NCBI GenBank assembly: GCA_000733355.1 | Contig: JNVV01000054.1 | Location: forward strand, 160,006 to 224,005 | Reading direction: 5' to 3' | Origin: Falciphora oryzae | Lineage: Eukaryota > Ascomycota > Sordariomycetes > Magnaporthales > Magnaporthaceae | Length of the DNA stretch: 64,000 nt | Shown here: positions 44,591 through 53,775 of the stretch, piece after piece | Layout: each line of letters begins with the position of its first letter | Position numbering within the stretch: the stretch's first letter is position 1 | The notes under the pieces: generated by a model | Database searches by the model: none | Told to the model about the DNA's origin: nothing | The model's input: only the letters and a program-made list of their open reading frames with translations | Made by a program: the position numbers and the translations under genes

Positions 44591-46715
44591 CTAGGCGCCC
44601 ACCATCCTCTGTCTCGCGTGGGAGTTGTATCCTTCCTTCGCCAAATCTGCATCCACCTCGCTGTCGGAGTACCACCCGGGCGGCAGCAATCGGCCCCGGA
44701 TGCGGATGAACTTCCGCAGCAGGCTGGGGTGGAAGGCGATGCGCTCAAACCATAGTTCCACCTCTGCGTCGAACCGGCACCTGAGCACGAGGCCCAGCAG
44801 CGAGAGCGGCAGGCCCACGCCGAAGCATAGGCCGAGCGCGACCAAAAAGTAGATTAAAACGGCGGTCGTGGCGAGCCAGACGAGCCAGGTGGCCAGGTAG
44901 GCCAGGATGGCGCCGACGAAGTAGGGGCTGAAGATGAAAAAAACGAGGAACACGGCCAGGGCGAACTTAAGCACGGCGCGCGTGCTTAGGCTGTTGAGCC
45001 GGTTGGACGCGGCGGCCGACGAGCGCGAGGTAAAGCGGTTTATAATAACGGCGCACGACTCGAGGCCGACCCAGCGGACGTTAGGCGAGCGCAAGAAAAT
45101 ACGGACGCCGTAGGTGGCGACGAAAACGGCCGAGAGCGTGGCGGCCTAGGTTGCGATGTTCGGGGGGTCCGACATTAGCTCGTGGACCTGCATGAAAAAA
45201 ACGGACGTGATGAAGGACAGCGGGATAAAAATAAGGCGAACTCGGTCAGCTTATTAACGCCCGACGTTTGTTTGATAACGAACGCGTTCTGCGCTAGCCC
45301 GATAAACGTTAGGAGGAGCTGCAGGGTCGAGTCGATCCGGGCCTGGAACTTATCGACCTCCCCGGCGAAGGTTGCCATTTCGGCGAGGAGGTTTTGGCGT
45401 TCCGTTACGAAACCATTCTCGGCACCGCCGTCTTTATCAACCGACGCCACCGAAAAGAAAGCCGATATCAGGTGGGCTACCCAGTCGCGCAGCTCACGGA
45501 CCGTATCGCGGGCCCAGGACAGGTCTTTTTGTATCGTAGTGCCCACGACCTCAACGAGGTGCAGGTGCAGGTCGGTGCCCATGCCGGCGTTGACGTGGTC
45601 CAGGCCCAGCCGCATTTCGGCCAGCAGTTGCCAGAGGTCGTCGAGCGAAAGCTATGCCAGCACAACGGCGGGGAGGAGGGGCGAAGCGGCAGCTCGTTGT
45701 CCCTTTGCGCCGTCCGCCGCTTGGCGCAGAATGTACCGTAGCACCAGCTCGTCCGTCGGTAAAACGTACTTGCGCGCAAAGTCGCGGTCGCGCGTATACC
45801 ATTTGGGGTCCTTGTACTTTTTATGCCGCTCCTCGCGGTACTCGTCTTCGGATAGGTTGCTTTGGTCGGAGCATGAGATTCCGGACGTGTCGTCGCCGTC
45901 GTCGTCGTCGTCGGGGCCGCCTTCCTCCATAACCTCGACATCAACAGCAATCTTGTCTTTAGCTGGAATAGCGATTTTACCTGCCGCTTTTTTTTCGCCT
46001 CCTTTTCGCTTTTTGCTGTAGCCGCCGGCGTTTCGTAGCCTTCTCTTCGGCCCTACGCTGCTTTTTGGTTAGGGGCAGCGGCGGCGGGTCAAAATACGTT
46101 TCTTCGGGATCGGCGGTGCGCCACTACTCCTCGTCCGTATAAGCTTCGATTTCCATTGGCCGGGGCATAAAGGTTAGCGACGGCGTGAGCTCGCCGGTTT
46201 TGACGTTGCGCATAGCACGGGGAGGATCGAGCACCACCAAAACGACGGGCCTGCCCTCGCCGTCGACACCAGACCAGACGCTGGCGCCCTCGGGAGCCAT
46301 AACGCGAAGGTCGCGGTTCTGCCAATACTTGCGGTCCTTGGGCAGGCTGCTAAAGGTGCTATAGGGTCGGTACACGTTGGAGGCCTTAACGCGCGCGGAG
46401 CCCTCCTTGCTTCCGGCATCGAGCTTAAGGGGCTCGCTGCCGCTGCCGGCAAAGGGACCGAGAAACTCCTCGCCCGTCGTTTTCGGCTTGTTCCAGTCCT
46501 TGCTATGCTGGGCGGCGTTCCTGGCCTACATGCCCTTGTTTGTGATGGATGTGCCAAATTTGTTGAGGGCGACGTCGCGCTCTATAAGGAAACGCCCATC
46601 CTCGCCGTCGCCTATCCGCAGCTCCATATCCTCCTCGTAAAAGCCCTCGTGGCCGAGGTAGTGCATCACCCGCAACCGGCCCCAACGCATGTGCGCCCAC
46701 CTCGCCGCCGCAGGG

Positions 46716-46749
<34 letters not shown>

Positions 46750-47521
46750 GGCCGCGACGGAAACGGCGGCGCTCGACGTTCCACTCGGTTGGCTGGCCCG
46801 GGCCGGGGAAGGCCCGATGGTGGAAGCGGGTCTCGCGCTGGGCCCAGTTCATCCAAACGGCGTTTTTAACCTTAAGGTTGGCGTCGTTGGCGCAGTAGCT
46901 CGAGTTTGTTAGGTGCTCGAACCAAAACTCCGGGTCGACGTTAAACAGCTGGCCCAGCGCGCTTATCACGAACCGGCTAAGGTCGGTCACGATAACGACC
47001 CGTAGTCGGCTGTCGGAGGGCCGGGTGTTGAGGGCGGCAGCGAGGAGCTCCTTGCTGTTATTGCTTTTTCCTGCGCCGCGGACGCCGCTGTTGCTGTTAT
47101 TAGCCGCGGTAAAGGTCTCCCGGACGACTTGGTGCTCCAGGTGGTCGACGACGGTAACGCGGGCGCTCCCCAGCCCCTAGAGGCGCTCGCGGCGGGTAAT
47201 GTTAAGCCAGCGCGGGTCCCAACAGGCGCGGCTGTCGAGCTCGTTCATGTACAGCTCCGCCAGGGTCTCGAGCCAGTGGTTAAGGCTAGGCACGCCACCG
47301 TCTTCTTCGTCGCCGCTGTCCTGCAGGTCGTTTACAACAGTATCGCCATCCTTGGTACTACCAAATACAAATCCCCGGATCCAGGGGGCGCTGGCGCTTC
47401 ATTCGGTCGAGTTGCGCGGCACGCTATACTGCGAATTCCATCTCTACGACGACGGCCGGTCAAGATCATACCCACGATCTTCTTCGCCGTCGGCAGTGGC
47501 CTTTTTCGTAATCTTTGTCAT
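44591..47521 (-). pseudogene. CorA-like Mg2+/Zn2+ transporter family gene, decayed
   Basis: A recognisable fungal CorA-like protein can be followed from ATG 47521 to about 44591 only by crossing many stops. The pieces in order are TVVNDLQDSGDEEDGG, LRVVIVTDLSRFVISALGQL, FNVDPEFWFEHLTNSS, a poly-Gln tract, YKDPKWYTRDRD, a helical LSWARDTVRELRDWV stretch, and TFIGLAQNAFVIKQTSGVNK. The final two-helix region contains FVVFFIFSPYF-like hydrophobic runs. In active members the stretch after GVNKLT leads into the pore helix and a GMN-like motif; here frame and stops break it. Several stops occur where Gln or Arg would be expected (TAG, TGA), compatible with C-to-T change. No intact transporter can be made. 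Confidence 0.7.
46719..46748 (-). repeat. (CAG)10 microsatellite within CorA-like pseudogene
   Basis: A run of TGC/CTG on the plus strand, read as CAG (poly-Gln) on the coding strand between RRGRQ and HPAAARW. Confidence 0.9.
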
Positions 47522-47896
47522 GGTTAATCCTTGCGACAGCAAACGGTTGGGCAGGAACTATCTCGTGCTTGGACATGGACTCGAATTCCTCGCCGTCGCC
47601 TAAATTGAGGGCGAGTTTGATCCAACATTGAAGAAGACATGCAAATAAAAGCCCAAAATAAAAACAAAAATACCAATCACGATGGATTTAAGGGACTCAA
47701 ACACCCATCGGTCACTGCCAAAGCGTCGTCAAATCAAAGGCCCTGATTAAACAGAGTGCGGCTGAACCCTGAAATGGTGCGCGCAGCAAAAAGGAGATTG
47801 GTGGCTGCCTAGAATAGGAAGGGTATCGAAGGCACAGGCGGGACAGAGGTCACAAAAAGAACGGTGGTAAATCGAGCAATTGCGGAGAAAAAGAAT

Positions 47897-47966
47897 GCGT
47901 GTGCCCGGACTCGAACCGGGAGCCCATCGATGGCAACGATGGATTTTACCCTTAAACCACACACGC
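47897..47966 (-). tRNA. tRNA-Gly (GCC anticodon)
   Basis: The minus strand folds into a full cloverleaf of 70 bases before the discriminator. The acceptor stem is GCGTGTG/CACACGC (7 of 7 pairs), the D stem GTTT/AAAT, and the anticodon stem CATCG/CGATG with loop TTGCCAT (anticodon GCC). The variable loop is GGCT, and the T stem is CCCGG/CCGGG with loop TTCGAGT. There is no intron. B-box GGTTCGAGTCC is canonical; the A-box is slightly unusual (TGGTTTAAGGG). Confidence 0.92.
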
Positions 47967-49129
47967 TTGTAATTGATTGACCAATGCTAGTGGGCGACAG
48001 TCGAGGGCTCAAGTCTGGAAGGGCCCTGGTGGACCGCGTGGGAGATCGAGATCCGTGTGGGTAGGCTGCAGACGTCCCCGCCGCGATGGACAGCCCGGCA
48101 GTCAAAGATGCCTCTCCCATTCGAGGTGCTTGACAGGGCTATCCCTTCCTGGGCCATCTGCCAGAGAGCCTTCCTAGCCACCGATTTTCAGGATCAGCAC
48201 GGGGGTTCCCTGGAGTTGAAGATCAGGCAGGCTGGGAAAGTACGAGAAAGGCAGCTAAGGTAGAGCGCAGTGAGCGCCTCGCATCGAATGTCACGCTAGC
48301 CACCCTCCACCTGCGGCCGCGACACCAAGGCACAGGCGCCAAGTGGACCCAGTCCAGACCAAAAGCGAGAAATGGGCAAGATTAGCCTTGATTTTCGCTT
48401 CCCCATTCGACCAGGCGCGCGTGGCAGGCCGGGGGACAAGGTCCGGCGCCAGAACAACGTCATGCTTCCAACTTTTTGTCCATTGCGACACCACTCGGCG
48501 CCGCGAGTCGTATGTCTCACCGCGCCATTAAAGCCAGCCGGCCGTCTGCGCAGAAATGGCAGGCCGTGTGACTCCTCTAGACCCGACGAGCTTGCGTAAC
48601 TTTTCGGGGCCGCCCCCGCACCCAGGCCTACTACCGCGAGGAGATCGTCGGCGCCGGCGACGGCTACACCCGCCGCAGCCGCAGCCGCCGCCACAGCAGC
48701 CACCACGGCGGCCACCACCACCACTCGCACTCGCGCGGCCGCGGCAGCAGGAGCAGGAGCGCCGTGCGCGTCACCTCGACAAACTCGACCTGCCCGCGAA
48801 TACGTGGGAGAAACAAGCCTTCTTTGTGGGGGACGACATGATCAGTCCCTAGGTTGAGCTGAGGGCGCGAGGAAATAGAAGAGACAAACAATTGCCTATC
48901 AATTCATTGTTCAACCTCAACATTTGCTTGTGCCTTGAACAATGACCTGCCTTCCCACGATGGACCGTACCGCCTTTTGTCCATTTCTCTGTGCTTCACC
49001 ATGATCATCTCTTCACACGCATACAAATAGGGGTCTTCTCGTTCTGCTAACCCGATCGATCCTCGCGCTGCTTCAGCGACAAACCCATTGCGACCGGAAA
49101 CCCCTAGAAACCCCTTTCGAGTCGCGGCC
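47967..49129. other. Intergenic region, possible gene fragment
   Basis: A plus-strand open stretch at about 48606-48830 reads TQAYYREEIVGAGDGYTRRS followed by Arg/Ser- and His-rich sequence, like the tail of a fungal RS-rich protein, but it has no start codon. It may be a remnant. The last 200 bases before 49130 are probably the promoter of the kinase-like gene. Confidence 0.4.
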
Positions 49130-50254
49130 ATGAGCACCCCAAAGGCTGTCATCGTCCGCTTCAGCGGGCACCCTCGCGTGCAGTTTCAGGTCCTCGGCGA
49201 CCTGGGAGAAGGTAGGCACCACATGGCCCTCCGCGTCCGCGCCATCGGAAACAGCCCCAATTTCTTGACCGGAAGAGACCTCGTGCTAAAGTTCGACAAG
49301 GAGGAGCGCTTCAACCCCAACTCTCCCCTCCGGAACGAGGCCGGAAACATCCCCGAGTTCCGGCGCGTCCGGGAAGCGCGCGGAAGGCGGTGCGCAAACG
49401 TGGCGCGCATGGCCCTGGACCTGACCGGCGTGCCCGAGGTCCGCGACCCGGCCACGGGGCAGATGGTGCCCCGCGACCTGCCCTGCACCATCTGGGAGCA
49501 CTGCAACGTGGGCAACCTGATCGGCCTGATCGAGACGCCGGGCATGAAGGAGCTGACCGTCCCGGCCGTCGTCGGCGCCAAGGCCATGGCCGACCTCCTG
49601 ACGGGCATCCACGCCGCGCTCGTGGCGCACCGCGACGTCGGCTTCTTCCACGGCGACCTCTGCTCTGCCAACGTCTTTGTCGACATTGGCCCGCGCGACG
49701 ACCTCCCGACGTTCCTGCTGGGCGACTTTTGCGACGGAAAGGTCTTCCGCTCGGCGCGCGGCGGCCCGGAGCGGCGCGGCGCCGTCTTCGTCGAGGTCGC
49801 GCACCTGCGCAATAACGTCTACGCGGACCTGGCCGGTCTGGCCAGCGTCGGCGAGCGGGGGCTCTGGACGCAGATCCAGAACACGCTCGACGACGTGCTC
49901 GACCAGCTCTCTTTGGAGTCGGCAGACGCGAGCGGCGCAGACGTGGACGAGGTGGTCCGCGAGGCCGTCACCTTCCTGCTCAAGGTGCAGGAGCGGGCCG
50001 GCTGGAACCTCGAGCACGAGGCGCGCACGCTGCCGGGGTGGAGGTCGCCGCTCGACCGCTTCCTCGCCGCCGTCAGGGGCCAGTTCAGGAAGAACACGGG
50101 CGCGCCCGTGACGGAGCCGACAGACGATCGGGCCCGGGCCCAGGCGGGCTTCGTGTTCCGGCTGCCCCGGGGCTACCACGTCGCCGATACCTTCCCAGGC
50201 GATCCGGGCCTTGCGAATCCTGCGACCGCCAGGAAGCCCGCTGGCAGACGGTAA
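49130..50254 (+). CDS. Divergent protein-kinase-fold protein
   Basis: A single-exon ORF of 374 residues from ATG 49130. Kinase-like landmarks appear in order: an LVLKFDKEE stretch near residue 50 (possible ATP-binding Lys), FFHGDLCSANVFVD near 173 (catalytic-loop HxDxxxxN in the HGDL form used by aminoglycoside-kinase-like families), and LLGDFCDGK near 197 (DFG equivalent, DFC here). Glycine-loop features are weak, as LGDLGEGRHH. The C-terminal 130 residues are helical, then basic and disordered. It could phosphorylate a small molecule or protein or be a pseudokinase. It resembles fungal accessory kinase-like proteins; substrate unknown. It is well preserved amid pseudogenes, suggesting it is functional. 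Confidence 0.68.
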   Translation: MSTPKAVIVRFSGHPRVQFQVLGDLGEGRHHMALRVRAIGNSPNFLTGRDLVLKFDKEERFNPNSPLRNEAGNIPEFRRVREARGRRCANVARMALDLTGVPEVRDPATGQMVPRDLPCTIWEHCNVGNLIGLIETPGMKELTVPAVVGAKAMADLLTGIHAALVAHRDVGFFHGDLCSANVFVDIGPRDDLPTFLLGDFCDGKVFRSARGGPERRGAVFVEVAHLRNNVYADLAGLASVGERGLWTQIQNTLDDVLDQLSLESADASGADVDEVVREAVTFLLKVQERAGWNLEHEARTLPGWRSPLDRFLAAVRGQFRKNTGAPVTEPTDDRARAQAGFVFRLPRGYHVADTFPGDPGLANPATARKPAGRR

Positions 50255-50662
50255 GACAGCACGTAAAAGACCTCACGAAGCGTTACCTGGTAAGACAGTA
50301 TGTAGAAGACCCCTTACGAAGCTCGTTGCCTTCGCACTTTAGCAATATGATGCACCACCTGGACACTCAAAGGTGAGGCCCCCCACCGTAGGAGCGAATC
50401 GCTCCTAGGCGGATTACATCCCTTTCCACACAATATAAACCCACTTACACCCAATTGCACCATGAACGCCATATTGATATCGTACATTTTGTTGTAGGCG
50501 ACTAGAACCTGCGTTCGCTTGGACTGCCCACCATCTTCCACCATCAAACAAAATTTCCTATCTCTACATTGTAAAGCTCCAAGTATCGAAGCTAATTAAT
50601 GATACAGCACAACGAACCTGGCATACAGCCCAACACAGATCCGTCCACGAACATCGCCCGCC
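50255..50662. other. Intergenic, between convergent kinase-like and lipase genes
   Basis: A 50270-50320 stretch contains two similar GTAAGACAG..GTA.AAGACC..ACGAAGC units about 40 bp apart. No gene seen. Confidence 0.45.
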
Positions 50663-52090
50663 TCAGAATACAAACTTGTCATCCTCCGGACCGCCCTGGT
50701 CCTCGTCGAGCGCCTCGGCGTACTCGATATCCAGCGTCGCAAACTTCTCGAGCCTTTCGGCCAGCTCGGGGTCGGTTGAGTTAAGGTCGTCCGTGCCGTT
50801 CTGCTGCAGCGATATGTCGAGCATGCTCTTCCAGGCGCCGCAATAGCTAATAGGGATCAGGTAGTATAGGTGAGAGATGACCGAGGTGATAACGCTATTG
50901 CAGTGGCCAACGCGTTTGCATGTGTGATTAGTGCCCAAGAACAGCAGACAAGGAGAGACGAGAGCCTGGAAAAAGAGAGGTGGATGGACTGACTTTCCCG
51001 CATTGCACTCCACGTTGGCAGACCCGAGGCACTCGACCACATCGCCGGGCAGGTAGCTCGTCCTGCGCACAAGGCCACCGCTTAGCCAAAGCTCGGGCGG
51101 AGTGTGGCGGTAGTTGGGCAGGATGGGCGGCAGCTGCGGCACCACGTCGTTGAAGTGCGTCACGCGCGCTAGCCTCCCACTTCCCAAGCCATCAAGCCAG
51201 CGCACAAAGGCGCCGTCGCCCACCCACGGCGCGCCGTACGTGAACGTGTCGCCGACCACGCCGCGGCGGCGCAGCGACGCGCCGATCAGCGTCGCCACGG
51301 CGCCGCCCAGCGAGTGGCCCGTCACACGCAGCTCGTGGTTGGGGTACTCGTCCATGGCGTCCTCAACGGCCGCGCGGACGCGGGCCGCGATCTCGTCGTA
51401 GGCGTACATGAAGCCAGCGTGGACGTGGCAGCCGGGGCAGAACTCGCGGTCTACAGGGCGGGCGCGGAAGACGACGTCGGTGATGAAGTTCTGGACGGTG
51501 CGCGAGCCGCGGATCGAGACGACGAGGCTCCTGGTGTCTGGGTCGACGGCGAGGAAGCCTAGGATGTCCGTCACGAAGCCCCTGTTTTTTTTTCGAAGAG
51601 TCTGGATCAGAGCCATCCAGGGGGGAGCCCGGGGCCAAGGACAAAGCAACAGACTTACTGGAATGTGGCCGGGATGGTGGCGTTGCGCCCGGGGCAGACT
51701 TCACCCCTGCAAAAGACTGCATCGGCTTTGTGAGTGACGGACGCTGGCTAACCTCGGGGGTTTTTCTGGCATAGGATAAACGTACCTGGATCGCCGATCT
51801 TCTGGTTGGGCGCACAGTAGGCCGCACCGGCGTATTTGGCGAACAGCAGCAGGTCATCAAACTCCAAGGAGCTGACTTACGCAGCTGAAGGTATTGGGCA
51901 GTTTGTGGAACAGGTTAGCAGGAGTCTGAGCCGAACTTGCGAGCAAATGTGACTTACCTCTGCCGTTCAGCTCTTTGCCGTTCAACTAATGAGCTACCGT
52001 CAAGGCGCCATATTCGGCGGCAGGCACAAGCACGGCGGAGCGGACGACCCCGAAAGCCAGCGCAGCGAGATATGCGGAGAAAGGTTTCAT
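50663..52090 (-). pseudogene. Class 3 secreted lipase, probably disrupted near its 5' end
   Basis: A signal peptide begins at ATG 52090 (MKPFSAYLAALAFGVVRSAV). The following in-frame sequence meets a TAG at 51986-51988 before the strong GTAAGT donor. Exon 2 encodes LEFDDLLLFAKYAGAAYCAP and exon 3 GEVCPGRNATIPATFQ, but the visible splice sites do not join them in frame. From 51581 the main exon is good: RSLVVSIRGSRTVQNFITD, the nucleophile elbow GHSLGG, and the catalytic His/Asp region HFNDVVPQLPP. An in-frame 99-nt stretch (50993-50895) has GTCAGT and TAG borders and may be an intron. The C-terminus is acidic. Class 3 lipases or feruloyl-esterase-like enzymes act outside the cell. The core is intact, so a different 5' splice pattern could rescue it. 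Confidence 0.65.
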
Positions 52091-52662
52091 GATACAGAAG
52101 GAAGGTAAGGGCTTCAATGGGAATAGAGGAGAGGATAGCCAGCAAGAACGGTTGCCACGACTCTCCAGCTATCTTGATGGTCTTTTTATACCCGGATTTT
52201 CTACCTAGTTTGTGGGAATGTTAGGTGAACCTATCAACAATCGGAGGAAATTAAACATGGTCATCTCCGGTAGTGTCCCCGGAGGTATCCCGAAGGCCCC
52301 TGAACGTCCCTGGAGCCGCATATTCTTTCCAGCTCGACATTGCTCTCGGAGAGACGCGTCTGACCTGCAAGGCGCACTAGTGATGCTGTAAAAACACAAG
52401 TCAAATTGTATGGTTAGTAGCAATATACCCCCGTCTAGCCTAGGCTATGACATGTACCACCTAGAGATATTGCGACAGTCTATCACGATGGATACAAGCG
52501 AGGAGAACTAAAACATGCAATAGAATTCTAGGCAAGGAAAGAGATACAAGAAGCAAAAAGTGTTGTTTTGGGAGAAGAAAAAACAGAGATACTGAAAAAC
52601 ACGACCAGAAAAAAGAAAAACGCCCGCTAAAGCCCAGAAGAAGTAACAAAAGAAATCGTGGC
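52091..52662. other. Intergenic between lipase and repeat-precursor genes
   Basis: A/T-richer sequence with no recognised gene. It probably holds the lipase promoter on the left and the 3' untranslated region of the precursor gene on the right. Confidence 0.45.
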
Positions 52663-53250
52663 TCATAGCATGCACCTCATTCCCTCCTTGACACCGACAG
52701 CCGAGGGCCTCTTACATCCAATCATGCCGCAGGCAGCAAGAGCAGGGTCCGCAGCCTCTTCCTCCTCTCCGTGCTCCTCCTCAAGAGGAGCGTCCTCGTC
52801 GCTTGCTTCCACCGCACCCTCTTCCTGGACGTCCCGGCGGCAGGCACCAGGGCCGCAGCAGTAAGGAACGTTTGGGGTCTTGACGTAGCGCGCCTCAATC
52901 ATGCTGGCGTCCTCATACTGTGCGTCGACCGCATCCTCCTCCCTCGGGTCCTGCCTCAGTTGGAAATCCTGGAGATAGGCTCTGTGGCCGCTGTTGGGGG
53001 AGAAGCCGACGTTTGCCGTCTTGACGTAGCGCGCCTCGATCATGCTGGCGTCCTCGTCCTGCTGCTGTTGCTGTTGCTCCTGTTGGGCGTCCTGGAGATA
53101 GTTGCTGTGGCCGCTTTTGATGGAGTAGCCGATGTTTGACGTCTTGACGTAGCGCGCCTCGATCGCTCCCGCTGCCGAGGACCGCACGGGCGCGGCGGCG
53201 GCGCGGGCGGCGAGAAGGCCGAAGAGGACTTGGGCGACGGCGAGCTGCAT
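52663..53250 (-). CDS. Secreted precursor with three IEARYVKT repeats, unknown function
   Basis: A 195-residue ORF. Residues 1-20 form a signal peptide (MQLAVAQVLFGLLAARAAAA, then PVRSS). Three units begin at IEARYVKT: unit 1 YVKTSNIGYSIKSGHSNYLQ, unit 2 YVKTANVGFSPNSGHRAYLQ, and a diverged unit 3 YVKTPNVPYCCGPGACRRDV. They are separated by acidic, Gln-rich spacers with DEDASM before the next IEAR. The C-terminal 60 residues are very acidic (EEEHGEEEEAADP) and end with a Cys-containing tail. A constant short block behind an Arg boundary, repeated with variable spacers, is the layout of precursors that release several peptides; Tyr in each core also recalls fungal ribosomally made peptide precursors. 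No tailoring-enzyme gene is seen beside it. I do not recognise the family. The upstream ORF extension contains only His repeats and was not used. Confidence 0.72.
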   Translation of the reverse strand: MQLAVAQVLFGLLAARAAAAPVRSSAAGAIEARYVKTSNIGYSIKSGHSNYLQDAQQEQQQQQQDEDASMIEARYVKTANVGFSPNSGHRAYLQDFQLRQDPREEDAVDAQYEDASMIEARYVKTPNVPYCCGPGACRRDVQEEGAVEASDEDAPLEEEHGEEEEAADPALAACGMIGCKRPSAVGVKEGMRCML

Positions 53251-53775
53251 CTTTGCCGATATATGGGTGGTTTCTTGTGCGTGGGGACGTTGGGCAGGAT
53301 GATGATGGTGATGGTGGTGATGATGGTGATGATGATGAGGATAGGGGAAGGTCAAACTGGTCGGGGGCTTGGCGAAGGATATTTATCTCCATCTGGACTC
53401 GGCACGGGGCTCTTGTCGGGGCTTGGCTTTGCGAGCCGAGCCAATAGACGTACCCATTCCTGCTGCCTTGTCCTATCCCTGTTTCATGGAAAGCGAAGGG
53501 TCTTTCTTACAGTTATCGAGTTTTGTCGCGCATATCTTTCGCGGTCCTTGGAACTATCTTCGACTTCGTGTAATAGCACAAAAACAATAAGGAAAAGCGT
53601 AAAGAAGCAGTCGGCGCCGGCTGGTTGGTTAAACGCTTCCTGAAGCTTCTTGTAACAGGCCTTGGTCCTACTATAGCCAGCTACAGCAGTGTCNNNNNNN
53701 NNNNNNNNNNNNNNNNNNNNNNNNNNNNNNNATCGTCGAGTTGGATGGCCCTCTTTTTTGGGAGAAACGTGGCCT
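53251..53775. other. Intergenic region with a 38-N assembly gap
   Basis: Upstream of the repeat-precursor gene, with a GATGATG-type microsatellite at about 53298-53340. Bases 53694-53731 are N. Nothing else recognised. Confidence 0.5.

Noticed and set aside
46505..46912. Plus-strand ORF with Leu run
   Set aside because: Antisense of the CorA-like pseudogene; the run is the complement of the CAG repeat.
52663..53250. Alpha-pheromone precursor
   Set aside because: Cores lack the short Trp/Cys peptide and KR/EA-type repeats of known Sordariomycete pheromone genes; the YVKT cores do not match.
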